Of a DNA stretch of 64,000 nucleotides, positions 28,272-35,791 are shown one piece after another (within the stretch, counting starts at the first letter, position 1; every line of letters begins with the position of its first letter). The notes beneath the pieces are model-generated. The model saw only the letters and a list, made by a program, of their open reading frames with translations. It did no database searches and was not told the DNA's origin. This stretch comes from Marivita sp. GX14005. GTDB lineage: Bacteria; Pseudomonadota; Alphaproteobacteria; Rhodobacterales; Rhodobacteraceae. Where the stretch lies: assembly GCF_023370775.1 (NCBI RefSeq), contig NZ_JAMCCQ010000003.1:1-64000 (forward strand), in the 5' to 3' direction. The position numbers and the translations under genes are program-made.

Positions 28272-28771
28272 GCGCGCGCCCCTGCCTTTTTTTCTTGGGG
28301 CACCGCCGCGCCCGGTCGATCCGCGTCAGGCAAATCTGCCCGGCGTTCTGAAAGCGATACACTACCCCCGCCCGCGTCTCAACGCCCGAGGCGTGTGTCC
28401 GGGGGCAATTTCGATGCGGATGCATTTCCCGCCTGGCCGTGACAGCGCGGGCTTCTCTCCCCGACAAAACGGGCCACCCCTCCGTGTTCGTAAAACACAT
28501 GCCATCTACCGCCCCGGGGCCGTTTGAAACGGCAGTGTCGCGATCCGTAAAACAGCGGCCCACACCCCCTCGCCTTAGGTTCTTTGCGACAACCAACCGG
28601 CCCAAGGCCAACATGGAACGTTGCAAGTCAAACCCGGCAATACGCTGCGCCTCCCACAGCCGGTTATCCACAATAAAACAACTCTCGGGATTTGCGGGAT
28701 GTCATTTGCACGGTGACAGGGCGGGCAGTCTCCTTATCTCCCCCGCATCGCAACTGGGAAAGACGCAGACC
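28272..28771. other. Non-coding 500 bp between mod and the mobilization genes; oriT candidate
   Basis: No convincing gene. It contains a perfect inverted repeat gccgttt-g-aaacggc (28519-28533) and two nearby cgtaaaaca copies (about 28490 and 28545). A region just upstream of MobC-like and relaxase genes is where oriT normally lies. The divergent promoters for mod and for the mob genes must also be here. No nick site can be assigned from sequence. Confidence 0.4.
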
Positions 28772-29092
28772 ATGCCCGCCAAACCGAAAGCCATGATGAA
28801 GACCCTGAAGATGCACGTCCCGATCGAGACGTTGCGGCGGATCGATGAAGCCCGGATCGTAGCCGGCTACACGACGAGAACGGAATATATGATCGATAGC
28901 GCACTCAGTGAAACCCCGGTCCATCTGAGAGAGATTGCGCTGCGCATCGGCCAGCTTGGACTGATCTGCAATACTATTCTGATTGGTGATGAGGAGGTCG
29001 GGACGGCAACTCTCCAGGGCGAAGATGCCCGGCGCGCTGTTCGCAAGATTATCAAGACCTGTGACGCGGTCCGGTCCGCTTTGGAGGGGTGA
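28772..29092 (+). CDS. MobC-like mobilization accessory protein
   Basis: 106 residues with a ribbon-helix-helix-like N-terminus (KMHVPIETLRRIDEARIVAGYTTR) and a C-terminal LRRIGQ-like helix (LREIALRIGQLGLICNTILI) as in relaxosome accessory proteins. The ATG at 28772 is preferred because the open frame upstream lacks family-like sequence and a GGGAAAG site lies just before it. It precedes the relaxase gene by 3 bp, supporting a joint role in oriT binding. Confidence 0.65.
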   Translation: MPAKPKAMMKTLKMHVPIETLRRIDEARIVAGYTTRTEYMIDSALSETPVHLREIALRIGQLGLICNTILIGDEEVGTATLQGEDARRAVRKIIKTCDAVRSALEG

Positions 29093-29095
29093 CGG

Positions 29096-30616
29096 ATGCG
29101 GCCCAATCTTCGGTGGCATAGCGACTTGAACGTAGTCCACGGATACGTCCTTAGGCCCGGATCGGAACCGCTGGGCGGCACGATACCGCTTCTTGGTGCG
29201 CGCGACCTGAAAAAGCGGCTCCGCGATCTGGTGTCTACCTGTACGGTCCCAGAACCTTTCATGCACTTGACCTTGTCACTTCCTGAGAGTCGTCGGGCCG
29301 CAGGAAAGGTCTGGCTGAGACTGGTCGAGACCGCGCTCCGCCTCGTTGGCTGCGAACCCGATGCAATGCCCTGGGTTGCCGCTCGGCACAAAGACAGCTC
29401 TTGCGATCACGTTCATTGCATCGTTGTGCTTCGGGAGTTCTCAGGGCGCGAGGTGGTTATTTCGGGAAATCGGGTAAAGAGCGAATCGACCCACAAAGAG
29501 CTTTGCCGAATGACTGGCTTGGTGCTGCCGAATTTCTTCATTCCCGAGTTTGGACCGCGGCTGTTGCCAATTACGCCCACACGGAATCTGAACAGCGTCC
29601 GTAAAAAGCAACTCCATTCGGATCTTGAGAAGGTGTTTCTGCTCCATCAACCCGAAAGCCTTAGGGACCTGAATCTGCATCTTTCCAAGCGTCCGGGCAG
29701 GTATCACGGGTTCCCTGAAAATACATCGACAGGGCATCCGTCCATCGTCTGGCGCAGTATGGAATATGAGTGCTTTACCGGGACACTCGGGCTTGCGTGG
29801 AAACCGCGGCTTTTGAGGAAGCGATTTGATCTGGGTAAGACGCTGCGCGCCGTCCGCAATGAAATCGAGCTCGCCAAGCTGGCGACCATCTTTGAAACCC
29901 CAACCATGGAGAAGATCTTTGCCAAAACACTCGACGTCGTCCGAACCTGTGCAGCTTCAAAACGAAGCGGCCATGATTTTGGACCAGCTTTTGCAAACAG
30001 ATCGGAACGTGACCTTTCTGCACCCTCTGATGGATTTGCTTTCCCGGCCTTCGGATCAAAAGGAAACGCTGGGCGAACGGCTGGCGGCACTGCTGGCGGA
30101 CCTGATCCAGACGCTGAGCAATTTCCAGTCGGAGCAGGCCACGCTGAGCGATGCGCAGGTGGGTCTGACAGAGGCGGTAAACAATGCGAACGAGCGATCC
30201 GAGGAGAGATTGATGCAGCTGGAAACGAAGCTGACCAAAATGATCGAAGCGGAGATCGAATCGAGCAGGGAACGTTACGATCGAATGGAGAAGAAGATCG
30301 ACCGAATGCTCACACTGCTGAGCCTGCCCCTCGACTGACCTTTGCTGCACTCCTGGCCCGCGTCTGCACCGCTGCGGCAAGCTGTGCGGCGGGCTGGCGC
30401 GTGAAACCGATGCGCGGCAACCGTGGCGTCGCAATCATTTTCGTTGACAAAAGCGCGGCGAAAGTCGGTCCTGACATAATGAGCATAGCCGCCGACGGAA
30501 AAGAAGTCAGGCGTTTCGAAGCGGCCTACCAACCCTACGTCGTGAAGCCAGTGTTAGCGGATCCAGCCGAAGGAGTGGGAAATGCTCCGGATCAGAATGA
30601 TGGGCCCGGCTTCTAA
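29096..30616 (+). CDS. Relaxase/mobilization nuclease (MobA/VirD2-like), C-terminal part doubtful
   Basis: The N-terminal ~300 residues match a mobilization relaxase: a probable nucleophile Y17 (GYVLRPG), HLTLSLPE, and the metal motif H98-K-D100 ... H105-V-H107 (CDHVHCIVV). It would nick oriT and carry the strand in transfer. After about 29,980 this frame gives low-complexity, shadow-like sequence, while another frame (to 30338) encodes a convincing coiled coil; the last ~70 residues (from about 30410) again look plausible. Either the gene is frameshifted or a second gene overlaps it. The true 3' end is therefore uncertain. Confidence 0.65.
   Translation: MRPNLRWHSDLNVVHGYVLRPGSEPLGGTIPLLGARDLKKRLRDLVSTCTVPEPFMHLTLSLPESRRAAGKVWLRLVETALRLVGCEPDAMPWVAARHKDSSCDHVHCIVVLREFSGREVVISGNRVKSESTHKELCRMTGLVLPNFFIPEFGPRLLPITPTRNLNSVRKKQLHSDLEKVFLLHQPESLRDLNLHLSKRPGRYHGFPENTSTGHPSIVWRSMEYECFTGTLGLAWKPRLLRKRFDLGKTLRAVRNEIELAKLATIFETPTMEKIFAKTLDVVRTCAASKRSGHDFGPAFANRSERDLSAPSDGFAFPAFGSKGNAGRTAGGTAGGPDPDAEQFPVGAGHAERCAGGSDRGGKQCERAIRGEIDAAGNEADQNDRSGDRIEQGTLRSNGEEDRPNAHTAEPAPRLTFAALLARVCTAAASCAAGWRVKPMRGNRGVAIIFVDKSAAKVGPDIMSIAADGKEVRRFEAAYQPYVVKPVLADPAEGVGNAPDQNDGPGF
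29973..30338 (+). CDS. Coiled-coil protein overlapping the relaxase frame
   Basis: Up to 121 residues (ATG at 29973; a GTG at 29949 is also possible) with a long predicted coiled coil rich in Glu, Leu, Lys and Arg (LMQLETKLTKMIEAEIESS...YDRMEKKIDRM). It is in a different frame from the relaxase start, and its composition is more protein-like than the relaxase frame over the same bases. It may be a separate small protein or the original C-terminus of the relaxase displaced by a frameshift. No strong ribosome site is visible. Confidence 0.5.
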   Translation: MILDQLLQTDRNVTFLHPLMDLLSRPSDQKETLGERLAALLADLIQTLSNFQSEQATLSDAQVGLTEAVNNANERSEERLMQLETKLTKMIEAEIESSRERYDRMEKKIDRMLTLLSLPLD

Positions 30617-30734
30617 CCGGGCCGCAAGAAGGGTTTTCAGGTGCCGTCAGGTATCACTTGGTCAACTCTGCGATTTCGCACGCCGAACTGAGTTGAGTCG
30701 CGCAACGCTCGCACCTCTGAAGTATTGGCGCCGG

Positions 30735-31547
30735 TCACAGGTCCAATTTCGAGGGGGCGTCATCACCCGTCCCGGTGATCGCATCAGTGATCTGTTTCGC
30801 GGCTTCGATCCTGTCCCTATCACGGAGCGCGTAATCCGTAATCGTGAACCGGATGAGTGTGTGCGTTCCCATCTGTTTGAAAGCGACCTCGTATACGACT
30901 GAACAGCCCGTCACGACGGTTTCAGGGTCTACGATTTGGAACTGAGCGGGTCCGCCGCAATTCTCCGGCATTGCAGTTGTCTCGCCCGCGGCGATCTTTT
31001 CCCCATCAACGCTGTGAATCCAGATCGCCCGGTCAAACCCCAGGTCTTTATCCATGAAGGTGGGTTCACCGAACTCTTGGATCACTTGTTTTCGCAGGGC
31101 GTCCAAGCTGGGTGCTTCGGGCAGCGGAATGCCCATGCTACGCGAGACCGATACTGCGACGTTTCCGGTCGCGTTGGTTGACAGGAATCCTTGCATGAAC
31201 TCAAATTTGGTCTCGTTTTGATACAGATAGGGGTTGTCGTAACCATGCGTCTGGTAACCATAAGTCACATTGAGCCCGATCTGGGTTCCGTTCATTGTGA
31301 CCGTCATGATGCCTTCTTGCGGATACAGAGGGATACCGCGCGCTGACGCTGCCGCCTCGAGTTCGTCGTAGCTGGCTCCCGGTGCAAGATCAAGGATACG
31401 ATACGGGTGGTCAGTGACGATATCCGCGGGATCGACTACGGGCGTCAGGTCAAACGACAAGGCAGGCGACGCGGCTAACACGGCGCAAGCCATCAGTGCA
31501 ACGCGGTAGAAGGTGGACATTGGGATAGGGGCGGATCTCCGGTTCAT
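30735..31547 (-). CDS. Exported protein of unknown function
   Basis: 270 residues with a signal peptide after a short basic lead (ALMACAVLAASPALSF). The mature part shows no recognised catalytic motif; segments such as GIMTVTMNGTQIGLNVTYGYQT suggest a beta-rich periplasmic fold. The start at 31547 is supported by AGGAA eight bases upstream; an internal Met at 31520 is an alternative. It is last in a run of four co-directional envelope genes (33059 to 30735). Function unknown. Confidence 0.6.
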   Translation of the reverse strand: MNRRSAPIPMSTFYRVALMACAVLAASPALSFDLTPVVDPADIVTDHPYRILDLAPGASYDELEAAASARGIPLYPQEGIMTVTMNGTQIGLNVTYGYQTHGYDNPYLYQNETKFEFMQGFLSTNATGNVAVSVSRSMGIPLPEAPSLDALRKQVIQEFGEPTFMDKDLGFDRAIWIHSVDGEKIAAGETTAMPENCGGPAQFQIVDPETVVTGCSVVYEVAFKQMGTHTLIRFTITDYALRDRDRIEAAKQITDAITGTGDDAPSKLDL

Positions 31548-31641
31548 GTGTCGTGTTCCTTTTTTGAACCATGTTTGAATGATGAAGCGCGGACGATCGC
31601 TGCCGCGGGAATGGTCCGCACCGATAAAAGACCGCGATCAA

Positions 31642-32226
31642 TTACGGTTGGGTCAGCAGCTGAAAGATTGCCACAGCGCGGTCGTATTTGAGATTGCGGG
31701 CGAGGGTTATCACCTTGGAGCCATACCGGATTCTGACCCGATACCTACGCTTCGCCGAAGACGACGATATCGCGGCGGACGCGCCTAGCATGGCCGAAGT
31801 AGTCGCATTCGCCAGCGTTCCCATGACCGCCATCGACGCCCCAGAAACGCCGGATCCGCCAACGATGAAGCCCGGCTGAGCCGTGTAGGAGACGTCCTTG
31901 TCCATCGGGTTGTCGATCAACACCTCCGAGACGCGCGGCAGGTCGTAGGCCGCGCCGTCCTTGATGATCGAACCCTGCGTCAACGTGAAAGTTTGGATCT
32001 GATACATTTTGTAGATGACAAACCCAATTCCGGCAAACAGGAGAATTGGAAGGAACCAGTAAGATACCGGCAGGATGGAAAGCGACACCGCTAAAATGAT
32101 CACCATCGATATCGGCAGGATGACATATGCAGACCATGGCAAGCCATCTCCTTTGAAAGAGATGTGTCGTTTGTCCCCGTCGTCGGTGATCGAGTAACCT
32201 AGATCGAAATTTGCCTGCTTTGCCAT
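31642..32226 (-). CDS. Membrane protein of unknown function
   Basis: 194 residues: an N-terminal soluble stretch, two hydrophobic helices (about 31-52 and 53-70), then a soluble C-terminus with a PH-like or DUF6232-like feel (TLTQGSIIKDGAAYDLPRVSEVLID) interrupted by a small-residue-rich segment (GVSGASMAVMGTLANATTSAMLG). It lies between exported-protein genes of the same orientation. No function can be assigned. Confidence 0.6.
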   Translation of the reverse strand: MAKQANFDLGYSITDDGDKRHISFKGDGLPWSAYVILPISMVIILAVSLSILPVSYWFLPILLFAGIGFVIYKMYQIQTFTLTQGSIIKDGAAYDLPRVSEVLIDNPMDKDVSYTAQPGFIVGGSGVSGASMAVMGTLANATTSAMLGASAAISSSSAKRRYRVRIRYGSKVITLARNLKYDRAVAIFQLLTQP

Positions 32227-32365
32227 ACGTTGATCCTGTGCAGAGTTGGTCGCCGCGCATCGGAAATGCGGGTCGTTGCACCCGTCGGGGTGCCAGTGGT
32301 GTTCGTTATGGATGGAGCGACCGGCGTGAGACGGAGGGGGTCTACACTACCTCAGCCGGTCCGCG

Positions 32366-32677
32366 TCAGCCAGGCACACGCCTGCATTCGAACGTGTCAC
32401 CGCTCGCCGGGCTATGCCACGTCAGGCTATTTTTCGTCACATCGAACATGGCGAAACGATAGCCATCCGTCATTTCGGCTCCCCAAGCATCTTCGGCGAT
32501 CTTCTCGATACTTGCGACCGCAACCTTTTTTCCACTGACGACATAGGTTGATCCATCCAGACTGAACTGCATGATCTCGCAATCCCAGTTCCCGTAAACA
32601 GGCGGGGCTGTTTCGGCATGTCCATTCGTGGGGGCGAAGAATGTCGCGGTGGCGATGACGATCAGGCTGTGTTTCAT
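32366..32677 (-). CDS. Small exported protein of unknown function
   Basis: 103 residues with a signal peptide (MKHSLIVIATATFFAPTNGHA). The mature part is short and beta-rich with two Cys (WDCEIMQ; FECRRVPG) that could form a disulfide in the periplasm. It is adjacent to another small secreted protein gene of similar plan (32718-33059). Not recognised. Confidence 0.6.
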   Translation of the reverse strand: MKHSLIVIATATFFAPTNGHAETAPPVYGNWDCEIMQFSLDGSTYVVSGKKVAVASIEKIAEDAWGAEMTDGYRFAMFDVTKNSLTWHSPASGDTFECRRVPG

Positions 32678-32717
32678 TTCTGGCGCCCTTCAAACGGAAA
32701 AGATGTCGAATATTTTT

Positions 32718-33059
32718 TTACCAAGCGCATAGCTTGGCGGTTGTATTGGACCAGCACGCACCGTCCCGGGTGAGCGTTCCGAGCGGATCATGCGCGCGGT
32801 TTTCGCCGATCTCCCCATTCCAATACGCAGATGCCTTGCCGTCGCCTTCAACGTAAAGGTAGGCAAAGTGCATTCCGTTCGCGCCGGTAATCTGAAAACT
32901 GCCGTCGTTGCTCGAAAGCGTGTGAAATTCGCAAGACCCATCTATGAAGGTTTTACCCTGAACTTCGAGCAAGCATTTGGCTGGCCGCGCTTGCGCCGTG
33001 GCCCCGATCGCGATGCTCAAGGTGGATGCGACAAAGAACAGCGACAGCCTGTTTTTCAC
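32718..33059 (-). CDS. Small exported protein of unknown function
   Basis: 113 residues with a clear signal peptide (LFFVASTLSIAIGATAQA). The mature ~90 residues contain four Cys (KCLLE, GSCEFH, GACWSN, KLCAW), consistent with two disulfides in a periplasmic or secreted protein. It would be the first gene of the four-gene envelope group. Not recognised. Confidence 0.6.
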   Translation of the reverse strand: MKNRLSLFFVASTLSIAIGATAQARPAKCLLEVQGKTFIDGSCEFHTLSSNDGSFQITGANGMHFAYLYVEGDGKASAYWNGEIGENRAHDPLGTLTRDGACWSNTTAKLCAW

Positions 33060-33372
33060 AATGAAACCCTCCGGTTAAATCAAACGACACAAGTCAGGTG
33101 TCGCACAACCCAAGCACGACGGGAATACCCGAAAAAGACGGTATCGAGCGATTGCACAAGGTTAGTCGGCGTGGCAAGTTCGGATTGCGGGTAGCATATT
33201 CTGCTCGTGGGGCGTGGAATCCCCTTGATGCGTAGCTCGGTCGACTTATCGGCCGGGTGACCATTGCGTATGTCCAAGCGAAAGCCAAAGGCAATGGTGC
33301 CTCGGGCTACGCACGAGGATTCCAACATCCGGCTTTGACCGGAGCGCCTCTTCAACCTGAGGAGTCGTGGCG
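33060..33372. other. Non-coding divergent intergenic region (313 bp)
   Basis: No credible gene on either strand. It separates the minus-strand envelope-protein group from the plus-strand LuxR-type gene and should hold both promoters. No clear -35/-10 pair or operator palindrome was identified. Confidence 0.5.
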
Positions 33373-33753
33373 ATGTTCGATAGTTTTCAAGTGCAGCTTT
33401 GTGTGACGTCCCGTGATGCTGGACCCGATGCTGACCGGACGCCCTCTTACGATAGGTCAATCGTCAGCTTCAGCACTCCTTTTAAGTCTGACGCGGCACC
33501 CGCTGTTCCGAGCCTCGGGACTACTCAGACATGCAACAACCTTGCTCCGATGGCACGGTCGCTTTCCCGACGAGAGGCCGAGGTGCTGCTCTGGGCCGCG
33601 CACGGTAAGTCGGCCTGGGAAACCGCGCAGCTTTTGGGGCTGCGCGAAGCGACGGTCAAATTCTATGTTCGAAAAGCGTGCGTGCGCCTCGGTGTGAAGA
33701 ACAAGACGCACGCTGTTGCCATCGCGCTAACGCACAATCTCATCGAGATGTGA
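33373..33753 (+). CDS. Small LuxR-type helix-turn-helix protein
   Basis: About 126 residues. The C-terminal ~65 residues form a LuxR/FixJ helix-turn-helix (LSRREAEVLLWAAHGKSAWETAQLLGL ... TVKFYVRKACVRLGVKNKTHAV). The N-terminal ~60 residues are neither a receiver nor an autoinducer-binding domain. GAGGAG just upstream fits ATG 33373 better than GTG 33367. It resembles the short orphan LuxR regulators of mobile elements and may control the divergent envelope genes or transfer functions. Confidence 0.75.
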   Translation: MFDSFQVQLCVTSRDAGPDADRTPSYDRSIVSFSTPFKSDAAPAVPSLGTTQTCNNLAPMARSLSRREAEVLLWAAHGKSAWETAQLLGLREATVKFYVRKACVRLGVKNKTHAVAIALTHNLIEM

Positions 33754-33784
33754 CCTCGATCAGCAGGAGCGTTGTGGCCCAAGA

Positions 33785-33976
33785 TCAAGGTTCATAGGAG
33801 GTCTCCCGCTTGAGAAACTCGGCCAGAATGCGCCGAATAACCTCTGGACGGGTTGGTAGATCTTCCAGCGTGCGACGATACTCATCGACGGCCGCGATCA
33901 TCGCTGGCTGCATGCGGATCATGACCGGTTCTGTGTCCGTCGGCGGACGGCCCATCTTCTTCTTTTCTGCAGGCAT
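33785..33976 (-). CDS. Small ribbon-helix-helix-like protein
   Basis: 63 residues, basic N-terminus (MPAEKKKMGRPPTD), then PVMIRMQPAMIAAVDEYRRTLEDLPTRPEVIRRILAEFL, which fits a ribbon-helix-helix DNA-binding fold (MetJ/Arc class). It may be a transcriptional repressor or an antitoxin; no toxin partner is recognised in the adjacent frames. It is divergent from the 34099 gene. Confidence 0.65.
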   Translation of the reverse strand: MPAEKKKMGRPPTDTEPVMIRMQPAMIAAVDEYRRTLEDLPTRPEVIRRILAEFLKRETSYEP

Positions 33977-34098
33977 ACGATTTTCTCCGAAAGCTGCTTG
34001 ACTATCGGATTACATAGTTACATGATACGCAGACCAAGGCAAGAGCAGCAACTCTCGCCTTGGTCCTGACCAAGGCCAATCTTTCACGGAGATCAACA

Positions 34099-34635
34099 AT
34101 GGCTGTTTTGATGCCTATCATGCCGCCCGCGGCATTTGAAGTGACTCGCACGTCCGAATTCGGCTGGCACTTTTGTAGCCACCTGATGCCCGCCCTTGCG
34201 GCCTACATCGTCGCGGAGCGGGATCTGGATGACGTTGCTGGCGCATATGACCCGGCGTATCTGCAGTATGAGCAGGAGGCAGATAACGCCCGCGCAACAC
34301 TCACAGACGCGATTGTCGAAAATCTTTTGGTGCCGATCGCGGTCCCGACTGATCGTCCCATGCGCCGTATGGTGATGCTGATCGATGCACTTGTCCGCGC
34401 GGAAGACGTCGGCACGTTTAAGGGCTTGCATCGCAGGATGCACTTTTCTTTTTCTGAGTTGTTCCAATCACACGCGGCAGGTCCTTCCGCTCAAGCGGTA
34501 AATTCTGTCTTGGAAGATGCTCGCCGCATGGTCGACGCACTGGTTGCCCTGCCGATTTTCGAACGATGGTTGGATGAGGAACTGAGCATCTACCACGCGT
34601 CCACTTTCAATTTGCTTGGCACGGAAAGCGTCTAA
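34099..34635 (+). CDS. Hypothetical protein
   Basis: 178 residues, mostly helical by appearance, no signal peptide or membrane segment. GGAGAT about 8 bases before ATG 34099 supports this start over the Met at 34060. Segments (MLIDALVRAEDVGTFKGLHRRMHFSF) do not match a family I can name. It is the first plus-strand gene after the ribbon-helix-helix gene and may be co-transcribed with the GIY-YIG-type gene 133 bp downstream. Confidence 0.5.
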   Translation: MAVLMPIMPPAAFEVTRTSEFGWHFCSHLMPALAAYIVAERDLDDVAGAYDPAYLQYEQEADNARATLTDAIVENLLVPIAVPTDRPMRRMVMLIDALVRAEDVGTFKGLHRRMHFSFSELFQSHAAGPSAQAVNSVLEDARRMVDALVALPIFERWLDEELSIYHASTFNLLGTESV

Positions 34636-34768
34636 GCGCCGCTTCCGATCTTCTTCCGCAGCCCGCCGGCCTGTGCCGTCAGCGCGCCGCACGTCCTGCC
34701 CCTGCAGCCGGCCACGCGCCGGATGCCACATTCGCATATTCTTTTTCCTACCCAACGGAGGCCAGCCC

Positions 34769-35713
34769 ATGACCGCGTCCAACACAAACACCATGACCAT
34801 CAACGGAATTTCCTTTCCGATCCATACCGGCACGATCAAACCGGACTGGATCGCGGAGGCTGCCGGGAAAGGGTTTGATATCGTCACCCGCGTTGCCGAT
34901 CGCTTCCACCTGGCCTTGCGGTGCCGTGTGTGCGGCGGCATGAGCAAGGTCAAGCTCTTCACACTTCGGACGGCGGCGCGACCGCTGTGCTCTCATTGTC
35001 TGACGAAAGAATGGGTTGCCGACGCACAGGCGGCGGGGCTTGAGTTCCTGCGGCGCGACCCCGCGAACCGCCACTACGGAATCTATCTGGCCGAATGCGG
35101 GCACGAATTGTCGCGCCAGTTTGCCCTTGTGAAGCAAGCGGCCGAGGGGTCGAAGAGAATCCGATGCGGCACGTGCCAGTCCGCGATCGAACATGCCGAG
35201 GCGTGCGCCAGGGGGTGGACGCTCGTTGGCCCCGACCCGGCCGGAAACCCCAACTATAGGGCTTACCGCCATGAAGCATGCGGCCATGTGCAGCGGATGG
35301 CGCGGGTAAATTTACAATCCGGGCGGCACTCATGCGGAGGATGCGGCGTGGATTGGCCCGCGGCGCCGAGCCACCTCTATGCCATGATGTTCACTGTCGC
35401 GAATGGCCGCGAGCTGGTAAAAATTGGCTACTCGAACGACCCTGAAAAACGCCTGCGTTACCATCTCCAGCGCGACCGCGAGATGCCGTGCGAGATCCTG
35501 CGCACCGTCGCTGTGCCCACTGGGCAGGAGGCGATCCGCATCGAAAAGGGCCTGCACGCAAAGCTGCGGCGTGAGCACTCGGAATGCGTCGTCGCCCCGG
35601 AAGCGTATCGGGGACAGATCCGTGTTCAGTCCGAGATCTATGATGGCAGCCTCACCAACATCATCCTCGCTGAACTCGCCCAGATCGAAGCGCAGCTTTC
35701 TGAAGCCGCCTGA
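34769..35713 (+). CDS. Zn-ribbon protein with GIY-YIG-type (T5orf172/Mug113-like) domain
   Basis: 314 residues. The N-terminal half has several CxxC pairs (CRVC, CSHC, CGTC, CGGC) consistent with zinc-binding ribbons. The C-terminal ~100 residues (HLYAMMFTVANGRELVKIGYSNDPEKRLRYHL) match the T5orf172/Mug113 branch of the GIY-YIG nuclease superfamily. It could bind and nick DNA. ATG 34769 is preceded by GGAGG; the open frame upstream is not protein-like. It precedes the FtsH-like gene by 78 bp. Confidence 0.75.
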   Translation: MTASNTNTMTINGISFPIHTGTIKPDWIAEAAGKGFDIVTRVADRFHLALRCRVCGGMSKVKLFTLRTAARPLCSHCLTKEWVADAQAAGLEFLRRDPANRHYGIYLAECGHELSRQFALVKQAAEGSKRIRCGTCQSAIEHAEACARGWTLVGPDPAGNPNYRAYRHEACGHVQRMARVNLQSGRHSCGGCGVDWPAAPSHLYAMMFTVANGRELVKIGYSNDPEKRLRYHLQRDREMPCEILRTVAVPTGQEAIRIEKGLHAKLRREHSECVVAPEAYRGQIRVQSEIYDGSLTNIILAELAQIEAQLSEAA

Positions 35714-35791
35714 TTTTCCAGCGTAGCCATTCTTCTGCCCCCGCCCAGTTAGGTGAGGGCCACCGATCCCGTTTCTTAGGAGTGCCCGATC

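Noticed and set aside
30410-30616. Possible separate 68-residue gene (MRGNRGVAIIFVDKSA...)
   Set aside because: It is only the tail of the relaxase open frame, with no ribosome site or family match; noted under the relaxase entry instead.
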